Source of the DNA: CAWKDC01 sp044445605
GTDB taxonomy: Bacteria > Pseudomonadota > Gammaproteobacteria > JABCZS01
Assembly: GCA_044445605.1 (NCBI GenBank)
Contig: JBIOEA010000005.1
Coordinates: 15,660-79,659, forward strand
Direction of reading: 5' to 3'
Length of the DNA stretch: 64,000 nucleotides
Shown: positions 7,783 through 18,400 of the stretch, in pieces
Layout: the number at the start of each line of letters is the position of its first letter
How positions within the stretch are numbered: position 1 is the stretch's first letter
Position numbers and translations under genes: made by a program
Notes under the pieces: generated by a model
The model's database searches: none
Told to the model about the DNA's origin: nothing
What the model saw: the letters and a program-made list of their open reading frames with translations, nothing else

Positions 7783-8792
7783 GCACAACTCCTTACGCGC
7801 GGAACAACTTCTAATTCAATGAATTCACTGAATGCGTTGAAAGCTTCATCTTCTTTTGCTACTTGGCGAACGTATTCTAGGGTGCGTGGGATATCACCTA
7901 AATAATTTGGATTATTGTCACGTAGGAATTTGCGCGCGAAAATAAAAATGGCTTTGAGATGGCGTTGCATGCCCATCCACTGAAAGTCGTGGTAAAACTC
8001 CTCAAAACTCGTACGATAATCATCGTGTGCGTCGCGTACATTGTCGTAAAAAAAGCGCGCGAGCGATATGACTTGATCTTTTGGTAAGGCGATATAAGCA
8101 TCACGCAATAAAGAAACGCAATCGTACGTAATCGGCCCCATCATCGCATCTTGAAAATCAATGACGCCTGGATTTTTGCCAGATTCGCAGACAATGAGAT
8201 TGCGGGAATGATAATCACGATGGATACACACTTGCTTTTGATTTTCTGCGCGCTTAATGAGCTTCGCGTAGGTGTCATCCAAGAGTGTTTGCAGTTCTGG
8301 CGTGATAGTGATCTTTAAATAGTCCCTCAAAAACCATTGGGTGAAAAAATTAAGTTCATTACGCATGAATTGCGCATCGAAGTGATCCAGTGGCAATGCA
8401 GCACAAGGCGTGCAACGCGTGATTTGAACGAGGCTCAGGAGTGCATCACTGTACAGTGTATCGGCACGGTCAGGGCTGGCGGTGAGCGCTTGCAAGTACG
8501 AGGTATCGCCCAAATCGCTGACGATCAGGAAACCCAGCGTGGTGTTGTAGGCCATGATTTGAGGCACATGCACGCCGATATCGGCATACGCTTGCGCGAC
8601 TCGCACAAACTCAACTGTTTTTTCATGTTCTGGAGGCGCGTCGACGGCGAGCCATCCCGGATGACCTTCCAGTCTAAAATAATGGCGAAAACTTGCATCC
8701 CCGGGCAGTGGAACAAGGGCCACTATCTCATTCGGTAGGTTGGCTTTAAGCCAGTTTTCAAATTGTATTTGTCGTGTCTGTTCTGTCGTCAC
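7779..8792 (-). CDS. amgK: N-acetylmuramate/N-acetylglucosamine anomeric kinase
   Basis: A roughly 337-residue kinase of the aminoglycoside phosphotransferase family. AmgK phosphorylates the anomeric position of recycled MurNAc and GlcNAc, giving MurU its substrate. Visible motifs: GDASFRHYFRL at the N-terminus, the catalytic loop CIHRDYHSRNLIV, and the metal motif VIDFQDAMMGPI. I chose the GTG at 8792 (VTTEQTRQ) because GGGA lies upstream; a TTG at 8816 would add eight residues. It is divergent from lptD, so the promoters share about 80 bases. Confidence 0.9.
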   Translation of the reverse strand: MTTEQTRQIQFENWLKANLPNEIVALVPLPGDASFRHYFRLEGHPGWLAVDAPPEHEKTVEFVRVAQAYADIGVHVPQIMAYNTTLGFLIVSDLGDTSYLQALTASPDRADTLYSDALLSLVQITRCTPCAALPLDHFDAQFMRNELNFFTQWFLRDYLKITITPELQTLLDDTYAKLIKRAENQKQVCIHRDYHSRNLIVCESGKNPGVIDFQDAMMGPITYDCVSLLRDAYIALPKDQVISLARFFYDNVRDAHDDYRTSFEEFYHDFQWMGMQRHLKAIFIFARKFLRDNNPNYLGDIPRTLEYVRQVAKEDEAFNAFSEFIELEVVPRVRSCA

Positions 8793-8871
8793 AAAAAATC
8801 CCACAAAAATTAACAAAGTCGTTATAATCTTATCACGTTATCATCGTACCACATTAGGGAACGAGTCTCTT

Positions 8872-11358
8872 ATGGGACGATATTTTATCCTCATCATAGT
8901 ATACATAATGGCGGTGTTCTGCATACCTGCATTCGCCGAGGAATCTGGCCCTGACGAGTCTATGTTAGACGACAGACAGGTTTTCGTCGATTGGGTGCCG
9001 ATGCCTCCTGGCCAAGGTGTTTGTAACGGCTATTATGCGCCTCCCCAATTTACGGCTGAACAGCAAGCCGAGAGTGTTATTACCGCTGATTCAGGTGGGT
9101 TGCAACTGAACCCAGGCCCTTCCGAGTTAACGGGGCATGTTCAATTAGTCGAACCGGATCGTCGTTTGTTTGCTGAGAAAGTCACCGTGATACGCAATGA
9201 AGCGGGCGAGTATGAGCGCATCACGGCAGAAGGCGGTGTGATATTAGAGGAGCCTGGCTTCCGTGTGTACGGTGACAAAGCGTCGGTGATTTTTAACAAC
9301 AATGAAACGACATTATGGAATGCCGAGTACCGTTACTATGCTCGTCATGCGCGCGGGAAGGCATCGCGTGCTGAGACAGCGAAAGATTCTCCTATCGTTT
9401 TACATGATGCCAGTTATACAACCTGTGCGCCGGGTGATAACCTGTGGAACATCAAGGCAGGCAAGGTCAAGTTGGACAATGCGACGGGCCGAGGTGAGGC
9501 TGTCAACTCCTTCCTGTACCTTTGGGATGCGCCGGTTTTATATGTTCCCTATATGAATTTCCCCATTGATGATCGTCGCCAAAGTGGTTTTTTAACGCCT
9601 GAATACCGTACTTCCGGGCAGAACGGGTTTTCAATCAAAGTCCCCTACTATTTCAATTTGGCGCCTAATTATGATGCTACGATGACGTCGAATTGGATGT
9701 CGGACCGTGGGGTGATGTGGGGTACCGAAGGCCGATACATGGATCCTTATCATTATACGACCCTGTATGGTGAGTATTTAAATCATGATCGTAAATTTGT
9801 CGCGTTCCGCGAAAGGCATTTGGCGAGCGATGAAGTACCTGACCCTGAAGATCCTCGTCGTAAAAATTTGGAAGATGCAGGGGCTGATCGGTGGCTAGTG
9901 AATGGGACATGGAATGGGCACTATGGTCATCATTGGAGTACGGCATTGGAATACAATGCGGTGTCGGATGATGAATATTTAATTGATTTTGGTCCGAATG
10001 ATTTTAGCGAAGATGAGCGATTATTACGTCAGCGCGCACAGGTTGATTATATTGATAGTGATTGGACGACGCAGTTATTTGTACAGGGCTACCAAACGAT
10101 TCAACCTTTTGAAGCAAGTCTTGTTAGCCCACCCTATCGCATCATGCCAAACTTAGGTGCGGTATATACGCCTTACATTCCCAATGCGCCGGTGCGTTTT
10201 ACGGGTGTAGGGCAAGTAACAGTATTCCAACACGAATATGATCCGTTAATCAATGAAACGCCGACCTATGGGAACCGTTATCATATTGAGCCGACATTGG
10301 CTTTTCCACAGCGGGCGATGTATGGGTTTATCACGCCGTCGACAACATTGTATGAAACGCAATATGATTTAACATTATCTGAAGCGGATCAGCTGATCGA
10401 TGATCCCACCTCGCCACAAAGCACCATTCCTGCGGCGAGTATTGATATGGGGCTGATTTTTGAGCGTGATTTGAAATTGTTTAAAACAAACTACCAGCAA
10501 ACATTAGAGCCCCGTTTGTTTTACGTTTATATTCCTTATTTTGATCAAAACGAACTCCCCAACTTTGACACAGCGCGCTATGAATTTTTGACGGCGCAAT
10601 TATTTCGTCAAAATCGTTTTTCCGGTATTGATCGTGTCGGTGATGCGAATCAGGTGAGTTTTGCATTAACATCTCGATTCTATGATGAGCAAATGGGTGC
10701 TGAGCGGTTCAAAACAACGATAGGACAAATTTATTATTTTGAAGATCGTCGTGTGATGTTATGTAACACCGAGGTGGATCCTGCCTGTTATAAAAACGAA
10801 GATCCGATTGCAGATGCAAACACGTCACCGATTGTGGCGGACTTACTTTATAAGTTTAATCCCCAGTGGTATTTAATGGCGGATGGTCGTGTGAACACGC
10901 ATGATTCGAAGAATGATTTAGCCGCGTTGCGCTTGCATTACCAACCGAGTGTGCGCACGATCATGCACGTCGGATTCCGCTACGAGGAGTCAGGCAACTT
11001 GGTTTCTGATACAGAACTTGGCGATAGCTTGGCAGATTTGATACAATCGGACATTGGTTTTTCAATTGCTGTGACTGAGCGCGTGAATGTATTGGGACGT
11101 TGGTACTACGATATCAAGAATAAATTCACGATGGACAGTTTTGGCGGTTTAGAATATGAGAATTGCTGTTGGGCAGTCAGAACGGGTGCGCGACGGTATT
11201 TGCAATTAAATACGGGTGAAATCAGTGCGGGGACATTTAACACAGAATACTTTTTGCAATGGGTTTTCAAAGGGTTGGGGTCGGTTGGCCGCTCACCTGT
11301 TGAATACTTCACGACAAATATTCCGGGTTATCAAGATCGATTTGAGGTAGATTATTAA
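8872..11358 (+). CDS. lptD: LPS assembly outer-membrane protein LptD
   Basis: An 828-residue outer-membrane protein that inserts lipopolysaccharide into the outer leaflet with LptE. The ATG at 8872 starts a clear signal peptide ending around AFA-EES; an upstream in-frame start would run into amgK and lacks a signal. An OstA/LptA-like jellyroll follows (about residues 80-200, GHVQLVEPDRRLFAEKVTV), then an aromatic-rich beta-barrel to the C-terminus. PYYFNLAPNYDAT and LEPRLFYVYIP are family patterns. Pairs of cysteines are present, consistent with disulfide-dependent maturation. A TATAAT lies at 8823-8828, but the -35 is poor. surA follows after one base. Confidence 0.96.
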   Translation: MGRYFILIIVYIMAVFCIPAFAEESGPDESMLDDRQVFVDWVPMPPGQGVCNGYYAPPQFTAEQQAESVITADSGGLQLNPGPSELTGHVQLVEPDRRLFAEKVTVIRNEAGEYERITAEGGVILEEPGFRVYGDKASVIFNNNETTLWNAEYRYYARHARGKASRAETAKDSPIVLHDASYTTCAPGDNLWNIKAGKVKLDNATGRGEAVNSFLYLWDAPVLYVPYMNFPIDDRRQSGFLTPEYRTSGQNGFSIKVPYYFNLAPNYDATMTSNWMSDRGVMWGTEGRYMDPYHYTTLYGEYLNHDRKFVAFRERHLASDEVPDPEDPRRKNLEDAGADRWLVNGTWNGHYGHHWSTALEYNAVSDDEYLIDFGPNDFSEDERLLRQRAQVDYIDSDWTTQLFVQGYQTIQPFEASLVSPPYRIMPNLGAVYTPYIPNAPVRFTGVGQVTVFQHEYDPLINETPTYGNRYHIEPTLAFPQRAMYGFITPSTTLYETQYDLTLSEADQLIDDPTSPQSTIPAASIDMGLIFERDLKLFKTNYQQTLEPRLFYVYIPYFDQNELPNFDTARYEFLTAQLFRQNRFSGIDRVGDANQVSFALTSRFYDEQMGAERFKTTIGQIYYFEDRRVMLCNTEVDPACYKNEDPIADANTSPIVADLLYKFNPQWYLMADGRVNTHDSKNDLAALRLHYQPSVRTIMHVGFRYEESGNLVSDTELGDSLADLIQSDIGFSIAVTERVNVLGRWYYDIKNKFTMDSFGGLEYENCCWAVRTGARRYLQLNTGEISAGTFNTEYFLQWVFKGLGSVGRSPVEYFTTNIPGYQDRFEVDY

Positions 11359-11359
11359 T

Positions 11360-12640
11360 ATGCGTAACATTATTTTGATAGTAACACTTTCGTTTTTTTG
11401 CAGCTTTCTAGCTAACGCTGCGCCACAAAAACTCGACAAAATTGTGGCGGTGGTGAACAGCGATGTGATCACGCAGCACGAGTTAGATTTTAGAATGGGG
11501 CTGGTGAAGAATCAGATAGGTGCCGCATCGCAGTTGCCGAGTGACGAGGTATTGTCGGAACAGGTGCTGGATCGCATGATTGAGCAAACGCTGGTGGAGC
11601 AAGCGGCGGCACGCAGCGGGATTGTGGTGACGGAGTTGGACTTACGTCAAGCGGTTGAATCGATTGCCAAGCAAAACAGGATGACGGTTGATGAGTTAAA
11701 AAACACCTTGGCACAAGATGGTATTTCTTACGAAAAGTTTCAAGAAGATTTAAAAGCGCAGGTCACGGCATCGCGCGCGCAGCAACGTCTGATAGGGTCG
11801 AGTATTCGTTTAAGTGATGCAGAGATTGATCATTGGGTTGCTCAGAACAAAAATCGTGTTGAATCACAGCGTCAATATTTATTCGGTCATATTTTGATTG
11901 CGTTGCCGAAGGATCCGACGCCAGAGCAAATCGAGGAAGCGAACAAACGCGCGGCACAGGCATTGGCGAAGTTGAAAGAGCACGGGGATTTCCGCAAAGT
12001 GGCCTTAACGTATTCGGACAGTAGTGACGTCTTGGAGAAGCCGAATTTGGGATGGCGGTATGCGCATGAATTGCCCTCGTTATTGAGTGATGTGGCGCCG
12101 ACGTTAGAAAAGGGCGACGTTCGTGGCCCGCTACGCAATGGCAGTGGTCTACACATTGTGGAATTATTAGATGTGAAAGACAGCGAAGCCCCAAAGCAAT
12201 GGGTTGAAGAAACGCATGCGCGACATATATTAGTGGCATTGAATGAAGTACGCGATGAGAAGAAGGCGCTTGAGCGGATGAATGAAGTGATGGCTAAATT
12301 GGAATCGGGTGCTGATTTTGCTGTATTGGCAAAAGAGTATTCGGATGATCCGGGGTCGAAGCAATCGGGGGGTGATTTAGGTTTTGTGCAGCCGAAGTCA
12401 TTGACGCCGAAGTTTGCGGAAACGATGACGAGCCTGAAAGTCGGTGAGCGCAGTAAACCTGTGTTGACGCCGTTTGGATGGCACGTGATTGAAGTGATTG
12501 ATCGTCAACAGCGTGAAGTATCGCATGAATTATTGCGTGCTGAGATTCAAGAGAAATTGTATCAACGCAAATTAAATGAAGCGTTACAAAATTGGTACAC
12601 GCAATTGAGGGATCAGGCGCAGGTGCAAACTTATTTGTAG
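11360..12640 (+). CDS. surA: Periplasmic chaperone and peptidyl-prolyl isomerase SurA
   Basis: A 426-residue periplasmic chaperone for outer-membrane proteins such as LptD. It has a signal peptide ending near ANA-APQKLD, an N-terminal chaperone region with DKIVAVVNSDVIT, and two parvulin domains. The first is about residues 170-275 (RQYLFGHILIALP). The second is about 285-385 (ARHILVAL, then EYSDDPGSKQSGGDLGFV). Length matches the E. coli protein. It is cotranscribed with lptD. In many gammaproteobacteria pdxA and rsmA follow; here an accessory block intervenes. Confidence 0.96.
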   Translation: MRNIILIVTLSFFCSFLANAAPQKLDKIVAVVNSDVITQHELDFRMGLVKNQIGAASQLPSDEVLSEQVLDRMIEQTLVEQAAARSGIVVTELDLRQAVESIAKQNRMTVDELKNTLAQDGISYEKFQEDLKAQVTASRAQQRLIGSSIRLSDAEIDHWVAQNKNRVESQRQYLFGHILIALPKDPTPEQIEEANKRAAQALAKLKEHGDFRKVALTYSDSSDVLEKPNLGWRYAHELPSLLSDVAPTLEKGDVRGPLRNGSGLHIVELLDVKDSEAPKQWVEETHARHILVALNEVRDEKKALERMNEVMAKLESGADFAVLAKEYSDDPGSKQSGGDLGFVQPKSLTPKFAETMTSLKVGERSKPVLTPFGWHVIEVIDRQQREVSHELLRAEIQEKLYQRKLNEALQNWYTQLRDQAQVQTYL

Positions 12641-12661
12641 GGGCGCCTTTCTAGATCTTTT

Positions 12662-12711
12662 GCCCCCTTTTAAAGGAGGCGGCCGAGTATTTCGAGGTGG
12701 AGGTTTTTCTT
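12662..12711. repeat. Dispersed repeat copy 1 (gccccct...gccgagta family)
   Basis: About 50 bases after surA resemble 55314-55362, after groEL: a CCCCCT/AAAGG hairpin-like start, then GCCGAGTATT, CGAGG and GGTTTTTCTT. Both copies sit in the same orientation immediately downstream of a housekeeping operon. They could be an intergenic repetitive element that also helps termination. Confidence 0.6.
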
Positions 12712-12737
12712 CACCTTCGCTATATAACCTCTCGGGG

Positions 12738-13523
12738 TTAGGGATTATTAATATTTCTATTCGTGGACACATGCTGATTGCCGCCGTCTTTCGACAAACG
12801 AAGAAGGCCAGTTGTTGCCTCGGATGTTTTTTTCCAAGTAGCAACGGCTGCTATTATGGCAAACAAAGCCGTCATGCCGGCGATATAAAGCCATGTATCA
12901 GTATTGGCAGTAGGGTTTCCCGCTTTATGGTCACAGATATCCAGTGGGTAAGCAGTGACGTTTCCTACGAGGAACCCAATACCTGCACCTACTATTCCTC
13001 CCACTACAAAGGTATAATTTTTTTTGGGAGACTGATACCAATCCATAATTTTTTGATTTAATGGATCTAATGTTTTTTGCTGTGATGAGGCGAGTTTATT
13101 CGAGATCTTTGTCAGCAGCTGCTTATATAGTGTTTCTGGAGCTTGATACTGGCACTTGTGGGGTAGAATAGCAATTTGCGTATATTCTGTGTAACCATCA
13201 TACATAGCAGTGCATTGTGCTGTTATACACGGTTCAATCTTATTAAGGAAATGAGCGATGAACCTGTCAAGTCCAGTGCCTTCAACACAAATCTTGTCGA
13301 TGAAGGCAAGATGAGCAGCGCACTCATCTTCAGGATTTTTCGCATTCCAGAGCGCTTTCTCATAGTTTGAAAGACTATCGAATCGAGCCTTGTCATGCAC
13401 AGCTCCAGCCACCGTTTGATTTGGAGCAATATTGATGAGATATAAATAGAGCCAATCAGCATAACGGCGAACATGGTCAAAAAGACTGGTATCTGCAATA
13501 AGGTGGGTTGACGGGTTGATCAT
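12738..13523 (-). CDS. Unknown protein with C-terminal membrane hairpin
   Basis: A 261-residue protein I do not recognise. The first 165 residues are soluble, helical and unusually rich in cysteine (CAAHL, KICVEG, EPCITAQCTAMYDG). Two hydrophobic segments follow, about 168-190 (FVVGGIVGAGIGFLVGNV) and 212-230 (LYIAGMTALFAIIAAVA), then a basic tail. No signal peptide is seen. It stands alone in the accessory block between surA and rsmA and is convergent with surA. An effector or surface role is possible but unsupported. Confidence 0.7.
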   Translation of the reverse strand: MINPSTHLIADTSLFDHVRRYADWLYLYLINIAPNQTVAGAVHDKARFDSLSNYEKALWNAKNPEDECAAHLAFIDKICVEGTGLDRFIAHFLNKIEPCITAQCTAMYDGYTEYTQIAILPHKCQYQAPETLYKQLLTKISNKLASSQQKTLDPLNQKIMDWYQSPKKNYTFVVGGIVGAGIGFLVGNVTAYPLDICDHKAGNPTANTDTWLYIAGMTALFAIIAAVATWKKTSEATTGLLRLSKDGGNQHVSTNRNINNP

Positions 13524-13599
13524 CTCAATATTCTCGCGTTATCCAATAATCTCTTCAGGATACGCCCATTGTGCTCCTAAGTCACCTTTTTTTAACTAG

Positions 13600-13884
13600 A
13601 CTATTCCAAAACGTGACGGTGCTTGTAAGAGCAGCTATGCACAAAAAAGTTTAGGTATTTTAAGCGATTTAGTGAATTATATTCCGGTGTTACCGATGCC
13701 TACTAATGCGGGTGAGTATTATGGGAAAGCTTGCAGAGCATTAGAAGCCCAGGGAAAGCCCATTGGTAATAATGATTTGTGGATTGCCGCGCATGCGGAA
13801 TCCTTAGACATAATACTTGTCAGTAATAATGTAAAAGAATTTTCCAGAATCTCCAGTCTTAAGCTCGAGAATTGGGTAGATTAG
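13600..13884 (+). pseudogene. vapC toxin remnant (C-terminal PIN half)
   Basis: The frame from about 13600 encodes the second half of a VapC/FitB-type PIN ribonuclease: RDGACKSS, YIPVLPM, YYGKACRALEAQGKPIG, NNDLWIAAHAESL with a conserved Asp, and LVSNNVKEFSRI ending in LENWVD. The N-terminal half, with the first catalytic Asp, is missing; a stop lies just upstream. No antitoxin gene precedes it. An internal GTG at 13672 could start a 70-residue peptide, but the homology extends upstream of it. The TAG stop coincides with the edge of the adjacent foldback element. Confidence 0.75.
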
Positions 13885-14357
13885 TACTCCGTCAAATAAG
13901 CAGCCAAGGCAATCGCATCTAATCTAGGAGGCCAACGGCCTCTAAGATTTTAGCCCAGGGCAAGCGAGCGCAGCGAAGCGTCGCCCTGGGTAAGCATAAA
14001 TAAAGAATGTAGCGCTGCAGGCGCGAAAGAAAAGGCTTGCAAATGATGGTAGTCATGCAATAATGCCATCATAATAATAAAAGTGAAATTTTTGTGTCTC
14101 AATCACTTGCGCAACTGTAGACACACATTATCTTTTCAACCAAAAATCGGTATCATTTTTTTAAAAACCCAGCATTACGAGAGCGAGCGTGTGAATACAT
14201 GGCCGGCATCTGTCGCGCCTTCAGCGCTACTACTCTCTATTTACTTTACCCAGGGCGACGCTTCGCTGCGCTCGCTTGCCCTGGGCTAAAATCTTAGAGG
14301 CCGTTGGCCTCCTAGATTAGATGCGATTGCCTTGGATGCTTATTCGACGGAGTGCTA
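13882..14357. mobile_element. Foldback/MITE-like element with ~110-150 bp inverted repeats flanked by TA
   Basis: The left arm begins TA-GTACTCCGTCAAATAAGC at 13882. The right arm, read from 14357 on the minus strand, begins TA-GCACTCCGTCGAATAAGC. The arms stay nearly identical for about 110 bases, including TCTAGGAGGCCAACGGCCTC and the segment around GCCCAGGGC. A weaker match (TAGCGCTG, AGGCGCGA) extends them to about 150. The 472-bp unit carries no transposase. TA flanks and long terminal repeats suggest a non-autonomous element mobilised by an IS630/Tc1-mariner-type transposase. The family assignment is inference. Confidence 0.75.
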
Positions 14358-15182
14358 GATATCTGACGTTACCTTATTCAAACGCCTTGAGCTATCTTCT
14401 ATTTTTAAATGAGCATCCAGACAACCGATAAGTTGCTTGCATAGGTCAGATAGATTCTTTTGATCTTCTGAAGGGCTATCTATTGTTTCCGTTGTTAAGC
14501 ATTTCTGTATTCCCTCAATGACATCATTTGCAGTTTCGGTTAAGCGAATATTGTTTTTGTCATCGGCTACATCGGAATTTAAATAGTGCTTAATATCATT
14601 CAGCATTAATCTCGCACTGCTAACTGATTCAGGTTTTTTCCAAGAAAATGTGGAAGTGTTTCTGCTAATATAATTCTCTAAAATAGCGATGACCTGATTG
14701 GGTACTTCATTTTTATCCGCTAGATTCAATTGCATCGCTCCTATAAGACTTGCAACATCTTCATCGGTATAGTCGGTGCGGTCTAGCGCAAGGAATTCTT
14801 TGATCTCATTGTTTTCTACGCATGCCTCTCGTGCAAGTGAATACAGCAAATCACACTTATACGACAATTTATTATACCCACCGGCACCGTTTAATATAGT
14901 AAGTAATGTTTGCTTCGCATTGTCATTGGTAATTTCGTTTGGAGAAGGAGAGCGCAACCCACTTTTGACATAGCGGCATCCCATATGGGTGCCTTGTAAG
15001 AGGGGGCCTATAATTGGCAGATAGTACAAGTCAAGGGGAGGACGGAGCGCTGAATTGTAGCTCGGCTCGTTGGCGTATTTAAGCTGTGTTATTGCGATTG
15101 CCTTCGCTAAGCATTGAGCGTTAATGTTTTTGGAGATATGATCGACGGTAATAGGGATAGCTTCTCTAAATGTTATGGGCAC
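14355..15182 (-). CDS. Unknown helical protein, C-terminus ends at mobile element
   Basis: A 275-residue protein, GTG start at 15182 with AGGAG seven bases upstream. It is rich in predicted helix and charged residues, with no signal peptide; a mildly hydrophobic YYLPIIGPLLQG lies near residue 55. I recognise no domain. The TAG stop is the flank of the foldback element, so the original C-terminus may have been replaced by the insertion. It is divergent from the large repeat-protein gene, with a 239-base gap. Confidence 0.65.
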   Translation of the reverse strand: MPITFREAIPITVDHISKNINAQCLAKAIAITQLKYANEPSYNSALRPPLDLYYLPIIGPLLQGTHMGCRYVKSGLRSPSPNEITNDNAKQTLLTILNGAGGYNKLSYKCDLLYSLAREACVENNEIKEFLALDRTDYTDEDVASLIGAMQLNLADKNEVPNQVIAILENYISRNTSTFSWKKPESVSSARLMLNDIKHYLNSDVADDKNNIRLTETANDVIEGIQKCLTTETIDSPSEDQKNLSDLCKQLIGCLDAHLKIEDSSRRLNKVTSDI

Positions 15183-15421
15183 AGTATGTCTCCTACTATC
15201 TTAAATGAATAGAGAGGCAGGATAACACGATTTAGTTAGAAAGAGAAGCAGTTTTTGCGATACAAAATCCATCAGTCACAAATCCCCGCCCCAAATCCTC
15301 CCTCCCTGGTGCGCCCACTGAAATCCTATTTGGTTGTAGTTCAGGTCAAAAATAGGTGAGTATGTTGGTGATATGACCCATAATTGAACATGTAGTAAAG
15401 ATATATGAGGTTTTCAGCATC

Positions 15422-18400
15422 ATGGCAATCAACGTACAACATCTGAAGGATTGGCTTGCAAAGCCGGAAGAGGCTGAATTACCAGAAAGTATTAAGGCTC
15501 GTAATATAGCCGCTTGGTTAGCACGCCCGGACAGCACTGTGGATGATGTAAAAGGCCTCATTGACACAGTTTTCCCCCTTTTGAAGGCAGAAGACAACAA
15601 AGCAGAGTTCATCGCCGCACTGATGTTAAAACCAGGCATAGTATTGCCTATGCGCATCATGATTGTAGACATTCTTCCCTCATTCCATGGTGGTATCAAA
15701 TTACTGGTACTGAGTATTTGGCTGAGTATGTCAAACAACGAAAACGATGCCAATGCCATTGTTACACCGATGCTACATACTTTTCAACCACACGCTGAAC
15801 AACTGCAACCAAAAGTCAGCGTAAGTCCCGATATTGAAAGCATTAGACAAATGTTTACCAACGAATCGGAGCAAGCCATTTTGATTGCAGGTTGGCTAAG
15901 AAATCCTGTGCATAATCTCAGCGAAGACATTTTTACAAAAATATACCCTCTTATTCAAGGGAAGATGTTCAGAGCTGAAGAGAGGACCTTGGCGAGCTTT
16001 GCGAGCAAACCTGATGCCCCGCGCGGTGAGCATGCAAAAAAGCTAATGTTTGTGCTTTCATTGAATAGGCAGAATGATCCTGAAAACAGGAGTGTTATCA
16101 AGGAATGGGCAGAAAATAGGTATAAGACCCTAGATGCCCAGGATGTTCTCGATGCCCTCACACTTCTGGATAAAGAAAATGATAAATTTGTGCTTGCAAG
16201 TGCGTGGCTCGGCATACGCGAACATCAAGATCCGCTCGTGCTGCTTCAATTCTTACCTCTGCTCAAAAATCCAGAACATCAATCACGGCTTTCAAGCGGT
16301 CTCGTTTCTACTCTCAGACATTCATTCCCAGTGAAATATAGCATTTCAATTGAATCTCTACTCCAAATCGCGCCCTATATAAGTGAGGGTGACCGATCTG
16401 ATCGCATATACGAGTGGTTAACCGTAACGGACAACACATTGAATGATGATGAATTTAATCAGTTAATGGATCTGAGTGCTGCTGGCAAACGTAAAGATGA
16501 CATCGTTAACACCTGGGTAAAAGACAAAGGCAAAACACTCACTTTGGCACAGCTCATCAAATATATACCTCACCATGAAAAAGACAGTGAAAAATCATTC
16601 ATTAAGGAATGGATGGATCTTCCCAAAAACAAAGACAACTTAAGTGCATTGGTCAGCATTTTATCTGCTTATCCAAAATTGTTTCATAGCTATGAAAAGA
16701 GAGTCAAGATAGAAGCAGCCATCAAAAATGGTAAAGAAATACACGAAGATGATGCGATAAAAACATTAGCGCTATTTGGTGAGCCGGAAGAAAAAACCGA
16801 TGTTGCAAGTATTTTTTTATCAAAAGGAGAATTTATTATCACCACAAGAGTTTTCCAAGCAATATTGGAATCCATCGGTGACAGTGCACAAAGCATCAAA
16901 GTCAAAAGCAGGTTTGCCGAGTTATGGCTTTACCGAACAGAAAACAAAGGAAATTTCGAAGCACTCGATTTTGCGATACCACTCTTATCCGATGTAAACA
17001 ACGCAAAAATGGATATTCTCACATGGATAAAAGAATCAAAAGAAAAGATAAATACAGAGACGCTAATTAAGTTCATGTCCTCTGCTAAAATTGAAGATGA
17101 GCTTAGATGTGAGTTTTTTACAAAATGGCTCGAAGAAGCTGATAATTCATTCAGCGCAGATCAAATGTTAGCAGTATTGAAAACATTTGATCATAAATCA
17201 GATAATGAACCAAATCTATATGAAAGCAGGCTTATTTTAGCATGGATAGAAAGAAAAAATGCTAAATACACCATTGACGACGTTCTCAACGTCTTAGAAC
17301 ACATGAAAAATAAAACAGGGCAAAGCACATTGCAGTCGAGGTGGATTCATAATGTGGTTGCAAAAAAAGAACCCCTATCAGGTTCCATTAAATCACTACA
17401 GGAACTATGTTCTGCGAACTTTGGTAACAAATGGAAGATATTGGAAATGGTTGCATTATGGCTATCAAATTCTGATAACAAACCCACCGCAGCGAACATT
17501 ACCCTATTGTTACCTGAGTTTGGGGACGATTCCACAAAAAATACGCTTATCGAAATGTTTATCAGCGCTTATGGGGGTACAGTGGATGCCACCTCGCTGA
17601 TGACCATGTTATTATTTTTAAAAAGTGACTCTTATTATGCAAGAGATTTAATTTCAGCATGGATTAGACAAGAAAGTGACGCGGAAAAAAAATACAAACG
17701 ATTTACCGATCTTATCGATGCGAAAGCCTTTGGAAGCCCCTATGCTGAAGCCGGCATCAAGAAAATTATTCATGTGTTTTTGAGTAACATCGAAGGTTTG
17801 AATAAATTTCCCGATCTTTGCAAGCATCTGTATCCCAATAGTGAGCACATGCAAGTCACCTTTTTTAAGGAATTGTTTCCAATACTTTACATGCGGCCAC
17901 AAATGACATTAGATAGGGCCAATCAGTTAATGTGCGAATTAACCAAACGATTGGCAGGCGCATTCCACGAAACAGATCCCTGTTTGGAATTATTGCAACT
18001 GGGAAAACAATATGGCATTAAACCCATTGATATTTTGACGATAGCCAACAATCGGTTGGCATCAAAGTATGTTTCATTGGCCCAGGTGCTCGACAAGCCG
18101 TTAATGGATGCGCTCAAACCCGCGGCACGTGGAAAACTCCTGGTGTTATTCGGCGAGTTGCCCCAAGACACAAAACTTTGCGCACTCTTTGCTTATGCAG
18201 ATATCAATCGAGATCTTGAAGCGCTTTTTACTGACATGGTCGAGCCAGAGGTCATCCTCGGGATCGAGCAACACTTCCGCCCTTCGGCCAGTTCACCTTA
18301 CATGACTGATAGTGAACATGCTGCTCTGACAAAAGCTTTCAATGTCGATCCTTTGCCGGAAATGGGAAGGCTGTGCGACTATTTGAAATCCAAGGTTTCG

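Noticed and set aside
8740..8871. Upstream extension of lptD
   Set aside because: It overlaps amgK and would bury the signal peptide; the ATG at 8872 is better.
11763..12239. Minus-strand 158-codon frame inside surA
   Set aside because: Opposite a clear SurA; low-complexity His/Pro/Ser composition typical of antisense frames.
13672..13884. Intact 70-residue VapC toxin from the GTG
   Set aside because: PIN homology continues upstream of the GTG and the catalytic N-terminal Asp is missing, so it is a remnant.
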